Of a stretch of 64,000 nucleotides of DNA, positions 23,326 through 31,702 are shown in pieces. Positions within the stretch are counted from its first letter, which is position 1; every line of letters begins with the position of its first letter. The notes beneath the pieces are model-generated. The model made no database searches and was not told the DNA's origin. It was given only the letters and a program-made list of their open reading frames with translations. The DNA is from Thiomicrospira pelophila DSM 1534 (lineage in GTDB: Bacteria > Pseudomonadota > Gammaproteobacteria > Thiomicrospirales > Thiomicrospiraceae), in assembly GCF_000711195.1 (NCBI RefSeq), contig NZ_JOMR01000001.1:124001-188000 (forward strand), in the 5' to 3' direction. The position numbers were made by a program, and so were the translations under genes.

Positions 23326-24021
23326 TTAACACAAATCAAATAATAAAAATTCGGCTTTCGAATCTGTGGTCATTACCAGGCCTGGTTCATCTTCTACCGC
23401 TAAACCATCACCCGTTTGCATCGACTCACCATTCACATCTAGCTCGCCTTTCACCAACTGAATCCAAATACCGCGACCAGGACGGATATCAAATTTCACC
23501 TCTTGACCCGCTTCCATTTCAGCTCGGTATAAATCCACATCTTGGTTAATAAATACCGCGCCATCTCTAGAGTCTTGGGAAGCTAAAAGCACCAAATCCC
23601 CTAGTGCCGCCTGATCATAACGTATCTGCTGATAGGTAGGCTTAATGTTGTTTTTCGCCGGCATTAACCAAATCTGATACAAATGCGTGGTATCGGTATC
23701 CGATGGGTTAAACTCACTGTGCGTTATGCCCGTACCCGCACTCATACACTGAATCTCGCCCGGTTGAATTTGTTCCATATTGCCCATGCTGTCTTTGTGC
23801 GCCACACGACCTTCAATCACATAAGTGATGATTTCCATATTATCGTGTGGATGGGTCGGAAAACCTGAGCTTGGATCAATCCAATCCTCGTTCATTACGC
23901 GTAAACTGCGAAAGTTCATTTGATTACGATCAAAGTAGCTTGAAAATGAAAACGTGTGATAGGATTTTAACCAGCTATGCTCAGCATATCCGCGTTCCTT
24001 AGATGGTCTTAAACGTAACAT
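23326..24021 (-). CDS. Pirin family protein
   Basis: The 231-residue bicupin starts MLRLRPSKERGYAEHSWLKSYHTFSF. It carries the metal-binding cupin motif FPTHPHDNMEIITYVIEGRVAHKDSMGN with His and Glu ligands. Bacterial pirins of this family (YhhW-like) can act as quercetin dioxygenases, but the physiological substrate is usually unknown. It forms an operon with the FMN reductase gene and is divergent from the LysR gene at 24130 with a 108-base gap, which probably holds their shared promoter. Confidence 0.92.
   Translation of the reverse strand: MLRLRPSKERGYAEHSWLKSYHTFSFSSYFDRNQMNFRSLRVMNEDWIDPSSGFPTHPHDNMEIITYVIEGRVAHKDSMGNMEQIQPGEIQCMSAGTGITHSEFNPSDTDTTHLYQIWLMPAKNNIKPTYQQIRYDQAALGDLVLLASQDSRDGAVFINQDVDLYRAEMEAGQEVKFDIRPGRGIWIQLVKGELDVNGESMQTGDGLAVEDEPGLVMTTDSKAEFLLFDLC
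23375..23386. repeat. Iterated palindrome ACCAGGCCTGGT
   Basis: An exact copy in the pirin gene, encoding Pro-Gly-Leu in DEPGLVMT. Confidence 0.9.
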
Positions 24022-24129
24022 TTCAATCTCCTTGTTTAATTGACAGCCAAAGTTTAACTTTTTCTTGTATGATTGATAAGATCCAAATTATGAATTTACT
24101 TTTTCCATAAGAGAAAGGTACAAACTGGC

Positions 24130-25044
24130 ATGATTAATCGAAAAGATTCTCTAGAAGGCTTAACTATTTTTGTACAGGTTATCGAATCTGGCAGTTTTAG
24201 TGGTGCGGCAACCGAACTGGGTCATGCGGTGTCGCACATAAGCAAAGCCATCACCAAACTGGAAAAGCGGCTCGCCGCGCGCCTCATCAACCGAACGACA
24301 CGTAGCTTAAGCTTAACGGATGTGGGTCAAGTGTATTTCGAAAAAGCCAAACAAATTGTGAGTGATGCTTACGAAGCCGAACAAAGCATTACTCAGCTGC
24401 AAGACAGCCCAACCGGGCGTCTGAAAATCAGTTTACCCAACAGTTTCGGTCAATCTCATATGCAGCCGATTGTCACTCAATATTTACTGCAGTATCCACA
24501 GGTCAAACTTCAAGTCGATTTTAGCAGCCGCTTAGTCGATGTAATTGGAGAAGGGTTTGATTTGTGCGTACGTATGGGACAGCCGCAAAGCTCCAACTTA
24601 ATCAGCCGTAAACTGCTCGACTTCGAATTTATCACCGTCGCAACACCAGACTACTTTGCTAAATACGGCCAACCCAAACACCCGCACGATTTAAAAGCGC
24701 ACTTAGCAATTAAGTATATGTATAACCAAGTGCCGGTGACCTGGGAATATCATAACGAACAGCGCGAAACCATCCATGTGGATGTCGAAAACCTAGTCGA
24801 ATGTAACAATTTACCAATGCAGAAAACCCTGATCATGAATGGACTGGGTATTGGCCGCCTGCCCAGCTTTATGTGTGACGAAGAACTCCAAAAAGGTCAG
24901 CTGGTACGTGTACTGGCCGAGTATGAAAAATCGGCTCAATCGGCCTATTTGCTTTATCCACATCGGCTACATTTATCCGCCAAAGTACGGGCCTTTGTAG
25001 ATTTGGCGATTGACTACTTTCAAACTGGCCAACATAAACCATGA
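24130..25044 (+). CDS. LysR family transcriptional regulator
   Basis: The 304-residue protein has an N-terminal LysR winged helix (GSFSGAATELGHAVSHISKAITKLEKRLAARLINRT) and a substrate-binding-like effector domain. It resembles the group of LysR regulators that sit divergently from pirin and quinone or FMN reductase genes, so it is the likely activator or repressor of 22768-24021. The effector is not predictable. Its stop codon overlaps the start of the DUF3095 gene by four bases, so the two are translationally coupled. Confidence 0.9.
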   Translation: MINRKDSLEGLTIFVQVIESGSFSGAATELGHAVSHISKAITKLEKRLAARLINRTTRSLSLTDVGQVYFEKAKQIVSDAYEAEQSITQLQDSPTGRLKISLPNSFGQSHMQPIVTQYLLQYPQVKLQVDFSSRLVDVIGEGFDLCVRMGQPQSSNLISRKLLDFEFITVATPDYFAKYGQPKHPHDLKAHLAIKYMYNQVPVTWEYHNEQRETIHVDVENLVECNNLPMQKTLIMNGLGIGRLPSFMCDEELQKGQLVRVLAEYEKSAQSAYLLYPHRLHLSAKVRAFVDLAIDYFQTGQHKP

Positions 25045-26234
25045 AAATAACTGATCTGAATTCATCTAACGAGCATTTTTACCAAAATTTAAATGTCATC
25101 ACGGATTTTGAAGACATCTTGCACCTGCATCATTTTACAGAAATCCCCAGTGACTGGTGGCTAGTGGTCACCGATGTCGTCAACTCCACCCAAGCGATTC
25201 AAGCTGGACAATATCGAGCGATCAATGCAGTGGGCGGAGCGACTGTCGCGGCCATCACCAATGCGGTTAAACCTTTACGCATTCCCTATATTTTTGGTGG
25301 TGATGGCGGTAGTTTTTGTGTTCCACCCAGTCAGCTTGAATCAGTTAAGGCCGCTTTAATCGGTTCAGCTCAACTAGCGCGCGATAGCTTTGATTTGTCA
25401 TTGCGTATCGGCTGTGTGCCCTATAGCACGATTCAGCACAAAACCAAAGTGCTGGTCGCCCGATTCCAAAAAAATGCCAGTCTTGAGCAAGCGGTTTTCA
25501 TCGGTGGTGGCTTGGCCGAAGTCGATCGTCTAATCAAACAAGATCCTCAATATATCCTGCCAATTAATGATGTCGAACAATCCGCTGACTTCTCAGGCTT
25601 CGAATGCCGATGGAATCGTATTCCCAGTCCCAAAGAAGTCACACTCAGCCTTCTCGTCAAACCTCGTAACCCAAAACTAGATCAACAGCTCGCACTTTAC
25701 AGCCAACTCAAAGCAAAAATCCGTCAGTGTGTCGGAGATGAAAACCAACATCATCCGATTAACACTGAAGGCATGCAGCTGGGTTTTAAAGCCCAAACCT
25801 TAATGGGAGAACTTAATGTAAAGGCCTTTCATAAAAGCGCTTGGCAAAAATTCAAGATTCTATGGAAGCTGCGTTATGAGAATATAATTGGCGCGATATT
25901 CATGCGATACAATATTAAACACGGTGACGCTAAATGGGGCACCTATAAAACCGACTTTGTCGCCAATTCCGACTATCGTAAGCTGGACGACATGTACCGA
26001 ACCGTCTTAAGTGCCAGCCAAGCCGATTGCCAAAACCTTATTGACTGGCTTGAGAGCCAATACCAACATGGCCAGCTTTATTACGGTGTGCATCAAAGTG
26101 ACGCCTCCATCGTCACCTGTTTAATCAGCAAAACGGGCGTGGACCATATGCACTTCGTTGATGGTGCCGATGGAGGCTATGCGCTCGCGGCACAAGCTTT
26201 AAAACAGCAAATGAATAAAAAACCAACTCTCTGA
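25041..26234 (+). CDS. DUF3095 family protein, cyclase-like
   Basis: The 397-residue protein overlaps the LysR gene by ATGA. Its N-terminal part (WWLVVTDVVNSTQAIQAGQYRAINAVGG) resembles the metal-binding strand of class III nucleotide cyclases, and IFGGDGGSFCVPPS looks like the second half of such a site. The protein matches DUF3095, whose function is not established. No membrane segment or signal peptide was seen, so it is cytoplasmic. A role in making or sensing a nucleotide is possible but unproven. Confidence 0.75.
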   Translation: MKITDLNSSNEHFYQNLNVITDFEDILHLHHFTEIPSDWWLVVTDVVNSTQAIQAGQYRAINAVGGATVAAITNAVKPLRIPYIFGGDGGSFCVPPSQLESVKAALIGSAQLARDSFDLSLRIGCVPYSTIQHKTKVLVARFQKNASLEQAVFIGGGLAEVDRLIKQDPQYILPINDVEQSADFSGFECRWNRIPSPKEVTLSLLVKPRNPKLDQQLALYSQLKAKIRQCVGDENQHHPINTEGMQLGFKAQTLMGELNVKAFHKSAWQKFKILWKLRYENIIGAIFMRYNIKHGDAKWGTYKTDFVANSDYRKLDDMYRTVLSASQADCQNLIDWLESQYQHGQLYYGVHQSDASIVTCLISKTGVDHMHFVDGADGGYALAAQALKQQMNKKPTL

Positions 26235-26290
26235 ATTAAAGACCAGTCCAAATCGCTGGCCGATAGACCTAAACTACCGGGCACTTTATA

Positions 26291-27061
26291 ATGAGCGCTC
26301 AAACTAGAGTGAGCCCCAGAATGAATCAACAAAACAACCATAAAGACACCCTGTTCGCCCAGCCTTACGAAGCTTTAGGCGCGTTTCAATTTGACGAATC
26401 TGTGGTATCGGTTTTTCCTGATATGATTCAGCGTTCGGTGCCTGGTTATCAAACCATTCTCGCCGGCATTGGCGAACTCACCACTCAGTTGGTGAAACCC
26501 AATACTCGCATTTATGACTTGGGTTGTTCATTGGGCGCGGTTACGCTCACAATACGGCGTAAGTTAGAAACCACGCCCTGCCAAATTATTGCGGTCGATA
26601 ATTCAGCGGCCATGATTGAACGTGCCAAAACCTATTTAGCCGCTTTTCATTCGGATGTGAAAGTCGATTTTCAAATCGACGATATCGCGAATATTGAAAT
26701 CCAAAACGCCTCACTAGTGGTGCTTAACTTCACCCTGCAATTTATTGCTCCCGAACAACGTGAAGCTTTAATCCAAAAAATTTACGACGGCTTAAACCCG
26801 GGAGGCGCATTGATTCTGTCCGAAAAAATTCACCTCGATGACCCAATCACACAAAGCGCAATTGAGCACCTACACCTACAATTTAAACGCGCAAATGGCT
26901 ACTCTGAGCTTGAAATTAGCCAAAAACGTGCCTCGCTAGAAAATGTACTCATCAGTGACACACCCGAACAAAATATTGACCGTCTAAAAAAAGTCGGTTT
27001 TAAACATAACGCAATTTGGTTACAAGCGTATAATTTCGCTTCCTTTTTAGCGATTAAATAA
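26291..27061 (+). CDS. cmoA: tRNA cmo5U biosynthesis protein, carboxy-SAM synthase
   Basis: The 256-residue class I methyltransferase-fold protein begins with a variable N-terminus, then FAQPYEALGAFQFDESVVSVFPDMIQRSVPGY, diagnostic of CmoA. The SAM-binding segment YDLGCSLGAVTL follows, then VVLNFTLQFI. CmoA makes carboxy-S-adenosylmethionine from prephenate and SAM; CmoB then uses this to carboxymethylate hydroxyuridine 34 of tRNA. It is followed 14 bases later by cmoB. Starts at 26291 or at a later in-frame ATG at 26321 are both possible. Confidence 0.94.
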   Translation: MSAQTRVSPRMNQQNNHKDTLFAQPYEALGAFQFDESVVSVFPDMIQRSVPGYQTILAGIGELTTQLVKPNTRIYDLGCSLGAVTLTIRRKLETTPCQIIAVDNSAAMIERAKTYLAAFHSDVKVDFQIDDIANIEIQNASLVVLNFTLQFIAPEQREALIQKIYDGLNPGGALILSEKIHLDDPITQSAIEHLHLQFKRANGYSELEISQKRASLENVLISDTPEQNIDRLKKVGFKHNAIWLQAYNFASFLAIK

Positions 27062-27075
27062 CCATTACAGCATGA

Positions 27076-28071
27076 GTGTTCCACGTGAAACAACATCTTG
27101 ATAGTCTTTGGCCCCAACTCGAAAACACCCGTTTAGAATTTTGGAAAGCGGCACTCGACCCACTTATCGAAGAAGCCCTCCACCCAGAAGGCAATGGCAA
27201 CTTACCACGCTGGATAGCCGCATTAGAAACAATCCAAAAATTCAATCCATCAGAACGAGTAGAACTTAATCGCTCCGCAATTCTGGCTCAGTCCACCGAC
27301 TTTAGCGAGTCGCAACGCCAACAACTCGAAACCGCCTTGCGCGCACTCATGCCTTGGCGCAAGGGCCCGTTTGAAATTGAAGGCTTATACTTAGATACAG
27401 AATGGCGTTCCGACTGGAAATGGGATCGCGTGCTCCCGCATCTCGCGCCTTTAAAAGATCGTCGAATTTTAGATGTTGGCTGTGGCAGCGGTTATCATCT
27501 GTGGCGAATGACGGGCGAAGGCGCCAAGCTGGTCATCGGCATCGACCCAAGCTTATTATTTATGGTGCAGTTTTTAGCCATGCGTCAATTTATCGGCGAA
27601 ACCTCCACCTACTTTCTACCTTTGCCACTAGAAGTTTTACCGGAATCCAAATTTGGTGGCGAGTTTGATACCGTATTCTCAATGGGCGTGCTTTATCACC
27701 GCCGTTCACCTATTGACCACATTGACGAACTCAAACGTCAGTTAAAAAAAGGGGGTGAGTTGGTATTAGAAACCCTGGTGATCCCAGAAGAGCGCGGCCA
27801 AATCTTATTACCAGATGATCGTTACGCCCAAATGCGCAACGTCTGGTTTTTGCCCTCCGTCAAAGAGCTGGCTCATTGGCTAAACCGTTGCGGTTTCGAA
27901 AATGTGCGCTGTGTTGACCTAGACCAAACCTCAACCGACGAACAGCGCGCCACCGACTGGATGCAATGGAACTCACTCAAAGATTTCCTAGATCCCAACG
28001 ACCCCAGCAAAACTATCGAAGGCTACCCAGCGCCTTTACGAGCGGTTATGTTAGCTAACAAACCTACATAA
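27076..28071 (+). CDS. cmoB: tRNA U34 carboxymethyltransferase
   Basis: The 331-residue product starts at GTG 27076 or GTG 27085. It contains the CmoB block LMPWRKGPFEIEGL, then DTEWRSDWKWDRVLPHL, the SAM loop ILDVGCGSGYHLWRM and the ending FLDPNDPSKTIEGYPAPLRAV. It transfers the carboxymethyl group from carboxy-SAM to 5-hydroxyuridine at the tRNA wobble position. The start overlaps a perfect parS sequence encoding FHVK. It forms an operon with cmoA. Confidence 0.95.
   Translation: MFHVKQHLDSLWPQLENTRLEFWKAALDPLIEEALHPEGNGNLPRWIAALETIQKFNPSERVELNRSAILAQSTDFSESQRQQLETALRALMPWRKGPFEIEGLYLDTEWRSDWKWDRVLPHLAPLKDRRILDVGCGSGYHLWRMTGEGAKLVIGIDPSLLFMVQFLAMRQFIGETSTYFLPLPLEVLPESKFGGEFDTVFSMGVLYHRRSPIDHIDELKRQLKKGGELVLETLVIPEERGQILLPDDRYAQMRNVWFLPSVKELAHWLNRCGFENVRCVDLDQTSTDEQRATDWMQWNSLKDFLDPNDPSKTIEGYPAPLRAVMLANKPT
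27077..27092. other. parS site 3 (ParB-binding), perfect consensus
   Basis: TGTTCCACGTGAAACA is identical to the Bacillus subtilis parS consensus over all 16 bases. It covers the first codons of cmoB. Confidence 0.88.
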
Positions 28072-28082
28072 TCAGGCCTGGT
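28071..28082. repeat. Iterated palindrome, near match
   Basis: ATCAGGCCTGGT differs from the 12-mer at one base. It lies directly at the cmoB stop codon and overlaps the first arm of the long inverted repeat 28079-28150. Confidence 0.6.
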
Positions 28083-28150
28083 GTTTGACAAACAAGCATC
28101 AAATCGCCGGGTTTAATGACTTACTTAGGCTTGTGCAGGATCAAACACCA
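28079..28150 (+). other. Nested inverted repeat after cmoB
   Basis: The outer arms TGGTGTTTGA (28079-28088) and TCAAACACCA (28141-28150) pair perfectly. Inside them ACAAGC (28092-28097) pairs with GCTTGT (28129-28134). This could be a long stem in the cmoB 3' region or a small structured RNA. The rest of the gap up to moxR holds no gene. Confidence 0.35.
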
Positions 28151-28277
28151 AGTTTTACCATTGAAATGGCTTTTCCATGATTTGGTATATACGTTATTCA
28201 GCCCGTTTAACAAATACCCCACACCCATGCATAACTTTTATGTGCCTAACTATTAGTCAAAAGCAAACTCAAACGGA

Positions 28278-28305
28278 TTGCATTTAGCCATCAGTTTGCC
28301 ATAAT
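28278..28305 (+). promoter_or_regulatory. Possible promoter of the moxR-bat operon
   Basis: TTGCAT and CATAAT are separated by 16 bases and lie 30 bases upstream of the moxR start. The match to sigma-70 elements is moderate. Confidence 0.4.
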
Positions 28306-28334
28306 GATGAACTCATTATGTTGAGAGGATCACG

Positions 28335-29294
28335 ATGAGCCTAGTCACCGAATTTCAAACATTACAAAACGCGTTAAACCAAATCATTGTGGGGCAACCG
28401 CATTTAATTGAGCGCATGTTAATTGCGCTATTATCGGATGGTCATTTATTGGTGGAAGGTCCGCCAGGCCTGGCGAAAACTAAAGCCATTAAAACCTTAG
28501 CGCAACAACTCGAAGGCCGATTTCATCGGATTCAATTTACCCCAGACTTATTACCTGCCGATATTACCGGTACTGAAATTTACCGGCCAGAGACCGCAAG
28601 CTTCGAATTTCAAGCCGGACCCATTTTCCATAATTTAATTCTGGCAGATGAAATCAACCGTGCATCAGCCAAAGTCCAATCGGCTTTATTGGAAGCCATG
28701 GGTGAAGGTCAGGTGAGTGTTGGCAAACACTCTATATCTATGGAAAAGCTGTTTATGGTTATGGCGACCCAAAATCCAATTGAGCAGGAGGGCACTTATC
28801 CGTTACCAGAAGCGCAATTAGACCGTTTTATGTTACACGTCAATATCGACTATCCTGACCGCGAAAGCGAGCGTCTTATTTTAGACCTAGTTGAAAACGA
28901 AGCCCGCGATCTTAGCCAAGCCTTGCCCAACGAAATTAATCAAATCACCTTGTTTAGCGCACGGGATGAGATTCTCAACATACACATGGCCGATGCGGTC
29001 AAAACTTATATCGTTGAATTAGTAATGGCGACCCGCCAGCCACAAAACTATAGTAACGAATTAGCTCAACAAATTGCATATGGCGTTAGCCCGCGTGCAA
29101 CACTGGCGTTGTCACGCGGTGCACGAGCACACGCTTGGTTACAAGGGCAAGACTTTGTTAGCCCGGATAATGTACAGGCGGTAGTTCATGATGTGTTTCG
29201 TCATCGTTTACTTTTAAGTTTCGAAGCCGAGGCGATGGGCAAAAGTGTCGACGACCTCGTCAATGACATTCTAAACTGGGTAACCTTGGTATGA
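28335..29294 (+). CDS. MoxR family AAA+ ATPase
   Basis: The 319-residue ATPase has a Walker A motif GPPGLAKTK near residues 42-50 and Walker B-type LILADEINRASAKVQSALLEAMGEGQV. The sensor region VMATQNPIEQEGTYPLPEAQLDRF is characteristic of MoxR proteins. These act as chaperone-like ATPases with von Willebrand factor A partners. It opens a tight operon of DUF58, DUF4381, two VWA proteins and BatD, the classic moxR-bat set tied to stress tolerance and metal insertion in various bacteria. It starts after GAGAGGATCACG. Confidence 0.93.
   Translation: MSLVTEFQTLQNALNQIIVGQPHLIERMLIALLSDGHLLVEGPPGLAKTKAIKTLAQQLEGRFHRIQFTPDLLPADITGTEIYRPETASFEFQAGPIFHNLILADEINRASAKVQSALLEAMGEGQVSVGKHSISMEKLFMVMATQNPIEQEGTYPLPEAQLDRFMLHVNIDYPDRESERLILDLVENEARDLSQALPNEINQITLFSARDEILNIHMADAVKTYIVELVMATRQPQNYSNELAQQIAYGVSPRATLALSRGARAHAWLQGQDFVSPDNVQAVVHDVFRHRLLLSFEAEAMGKSVDDLVNDILNWVTLV
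28463..28474. repeat. Iterated palindrome, core CCAGGCCTGG
   Basis: GCCAGGCCTGGC, a palindrome with both outer bases changed symmetrically. It encodes Pro-Gly-Leu inside the Walker A loop of MoxR. Confidence 0.85.
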
Positions 29295-30208
29295 ATGAGT
29301 CGCCTGCCGTTTATAGTGATTTAACGCGCTTAAACGCTTGGCGGTTTCACGTGAAACATTTAAAGCTAGGGCACCAACAAAACATAATGGCGCAAGTCGG
29401 CGGCTCAAATCGTACACTGCGAAAAGGCCGTGGAATGGATTTTAACGAAGTACGGCCTTACCAAGCTGGAGACGATGTACGTCATATAGATTGGCGCGTA
29501 ACCGCCCGTACCCAAAAAACGCACACCAAACTCTTTAGTGAAGAACACGAGCGTCCAATTGTATTTATAGTAGAACAAAGCCCGACGCTTTTTTTTGGTA
29601 GCCAGCGCTGCTTTAAATCGGTATTGGCTTTGGATTGTTTAGCGATTTTAAGCTGGGCAAGCTTAAATCAAGCTGATCGTGTCGGTGGCTTAGTAATGGG
29701 TTTAAAGCCAAGCAGCTGGGTAGAACCTAAGCGACAACACAAAGTATTGCAACAATTGTTTCATCAGGCCTTGCTACAAAACCAGCAGCTCAATAAGCCG
29801 GGTATAACCAACCACCAGGCCTGGTCACAAACACTAAAACAGGTGCAGCCGCTTATTCATCCAGCGAGTCGGTTAATTTTAATTGGCGATGGCTTTAATT
29901 TAGATGAAGACGCCTTCAAAACTTTGAAAACGATAGCACGCCACAACACGATAGATTTTTTGCATATCGAAGATGAACTTGATAAACAATTACCGGCCAT
30001 CAGCCATTTATCGGTTACGGATGGTGAACGTAGTATAAATATTGACAGTCAGAATCCTGTGGTTGGCCAAGCCTATACAAATCAATATCACCAGGCCTGG
30101 TGGTCATTAAAACAACGTTTACAAGCGCTTAAAATACCTTTAATCAGTATTGATCCCAGCCAATCGACGATTGAAACCTTAGTTAGAAATAAGTTACTTC
30201 GACCATGA
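29291..30208 (+). CDS. DUF58 domain protein of the bat operon
   Basis: The 305-residue protein overlaps moxR by four bases (ATGA). It contains the DUF58 signature RKGRGMDFNEVRPYQAGDDVRHIDWRVTARTQKTHTKLFSEEHERP, followed by a VWA-like fold. DUF58 proteins accompany MoxR ATPases and are thought to present substrates or partners to them. No membrane segment is obvious, so it is cytoplasmic. A parS-like site near its start encodes FHVK, and two iterated palindromes lie in its second half. Confidence 0.9.
   Translation: MNESPAVYSDLTRLNAWRFHVKHLKLGHQQNIMAQVGGSNRTLRKGRGMDFNEVRPYQAGDDVRHIDWRVTARTQKTHTKLFSEEHERPIVFIVEQSPTLFFGSQRCFKSVLALDCLAILSWASLNQADRVGGLVMGLKPSSWVEPKRQHKVLQQLFHQALLQNQQLNKPGITNHQAWSQTLKQVQPLIHPASRLILIGDGFNLDEDAFKTLKTIARHNTIDFLHIEDELDKQLPAISHLSVTDGERSINIDSQNPVVGQAYTNQYHQAWWSLKQRLQALKIPLISIDPSQSTIETLVRNKLLRP
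29343..29358. other. parS site 4 (ParB-binding), inside DUF58 gene
   Basis: GGTTTCACGTGAAACA matches the consensus at 15 of 16 positions, the first base differing exactly as in site 1. It encodes FHVK. Confidence 0.8.
29814..29825. repeat. Iterated palindrome ACCAGGCCTGGT
   Basis: An exact copy in the DUF58 gene, encoding Gln-Ala-Trp in NHQAWSQT. Confidence 0.9.
30090..30101. repeat. Iterated palindrome ACCAGGCCTGGT
   Basis: A second exact copy in the DUF58 gene, 276 bases from the previous one, encoding Gln-Ala-Trp in YHQAWWSL. Confidence 0.9.
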
Positions 30209-30669
30209 ATTCAGAAGCCTTACAACAGTTAGAAGATATTATTATTCCGCCCGCCGTTGGTTGGTGGCCACTGGCAATCAGTGTTTGGATAAGTTTGATT
30301 TCGTTAATGGGTTTAATTGTGGCGTTAATTTGGTATTTTCGTTTACGCCACAAACAGCGTTTATATCGTCGAATAGCCCGTCAACATTTAAATCAAATTG
30401 ATCAAACGGACGATCAAGCCTTTTTAATTGAGATTAACCGTTTGCTCAAACAAGTCGCGATCACCACCTATGGTCGACAAACCTGCGCGCATTTAGACCA
30501 CCAGGCCTGGTTGGACTTTTTAAAATCCAAAGCTCAATTTATCAAAATCCCCAAAGCCTTTGAAAAAATCAACCAACGTTATCGAACAGACTTGCCCGCT
30601 TTAACTAACAAAGACAAAAAACAAATCCAGCGTTACGCAAAACGTTGGATTGAGCGGCATCATTTATGA
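30205..30669 (+). CDS. DUF4381 membrane protein of the bat operon
   Basis: The 154-residue protein overlaps the DUF58 gene by four bases. A short N-terminus with PPAVGWWPLAI precedes one membrane helix (~20-45) and a basic cytoplasmic helical domain. This matches DUF4381, the small membrane component commonly found between DUF58 and VWA genes in moxR-bat operons. Its function is unknown. Confidence 0.85.
   Translation: MNSEALQQLEDIIIPPAVGWWPLAISVWISLISLMGLIVALIWYFRLRHKQRLYRRIARQHLNQIDQTDDQAFLIEINRLLKQVAITTYGRQTCAHLDHQAWLDFLKSKAQFIKIPKAFEKINQRYRTDLPALTNKDKKQIQRYAKRWIERHHL
30500..30511. repeat. Iterated palindrome ACCAGGCCTGGT
   Basis: An exact copy in the DUF4381 gene, encoding Gln-Ala-Trp in DHQAWLDF. 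Confidence 0.9.
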
Positions 30670-30688
30670 TTAACCAGGTCAAAACAGC

Positions 30689-31702
30689 ATGAATACATTA
30701 CTTGCTCAGTTAGACAACTTCCATTTTATTTGGCCGTGGCTTGGGGTACTGGTGTTATTGCCGTGGTTTGTAGTGCGTTTATTAAAACCCGCCAGCCAAC
30801 CACAGAAACCCTTAATTGCGCCGCATTTATTATCACGCTTAAATCAAATACCCAATAAAACCGACTTAATCCTGACGGCGGGTTCGGCTCGATTTAGTTT
30901 GTTATGGCTGATCATTTGGTTATTAGTGATACTCGCCGCGATGCGACCTGTTTGGTTTTTAACCCCTACACCATTTGAATCCAGCGGGCGCGATATGATG
31001 TTATCGGTGGATTTATCCGGCAGCATGGAAAAGCCCGATATGATAGTGCAGGGACGTGAGGTTGATCGTCTCACTGCATTAAAAAGTGTGGTGGATGAAT
31101 TTATTGCTCAACGCCAAGGCGACCGAATCGGCTTAATTGTATTTGGCACACAAGCCTTTATGGTAAGCCCACTAACCTATGATTTAAATGCAATCCGCCG
31201 ATTATTGAGCGAAACCGCCATCAGTATGGCCGGCAACAATACCGCGTTAGGCGACTCGATTGGTTTGGCGATAAAACATCTAAAACAGGCTAATAATCAA
31301 AAAGCCGTGTTGGTGTTATTAACCGACGGGTCAAATAATGCGGGTGCGGTTGATCCAATTGTCGCCGCCCAAAAAGCGGCCGAAGCTGGCCTGGTGATTC
31401 ATACCATTGCATTTGGCCAAGTTGGCAACCAAAATGGCAATCGAGATATTGATACTCAAACCTTACAAACTATCGCCGAATTAACCGGTGGTGAAGCTTT
31501 TATGGCGAGTCAAACTGATCAACTTGCACGCATCTATCAGCGTATTAATGAAATTGAATCCAGCCACTTCACGCTCAATCAATACCGCGCACGGACCGAA
31601 CTCTATATTTGGCCACTCGGTTTGGCTTTAATGCTGAGTTTCTATTTAGCTTGGCAACGAACACGCACAAAAAAACACCTGCATAGTGGAGACGTGACAT
31701 GA
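30689..31702 (+). CDS. batA: BatA-type von Willebrand factor A membrane protein
   Basis: The 337-residue protein has two N-terminal membrane helices (~15-32 and ~70-92) and a periplasm- or membrane-associated VWA domain. The domain carries an intact metal-ion-dependent adhesion site DLSGSM (108-113) and LLTDGSNNAG. A C-terminal helix at ~310-325 closes it. This architecture is that of BatA, the first VWA partner in bat operons. It overlaps the next gene by four bases. Confidence 0.88.
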   Translation: MNTLLAQLDNFHFIWPWLGVLVLLPWFVVRLLKPASQPQKPLIAPHLLSRLNQIPNKTDLILTAGSARFSLLWLIIWLLVILAAMRPVWFLTPTPFESSGRDMMLSVDLSGSMEKPDMIVQGREVDRLTALKSVVDEFIAQRQGDRIGLIVFGTQAFMVSPLTYDLNAIRRLLSETAISMAGNNTALGDSIGLAIKHLKQANNQKAVLVLLTDGSNNAGAVDPIVAAQKAAEAGLVIHTIAFGQVGNQNGNRDIDTQTLQTIAELTGGEAFMASQTDQLARIYQRINEIESSHFTLNQYRARTELYIWPLGLALMLSFYLAWQRTRTKKHLHSGDVT

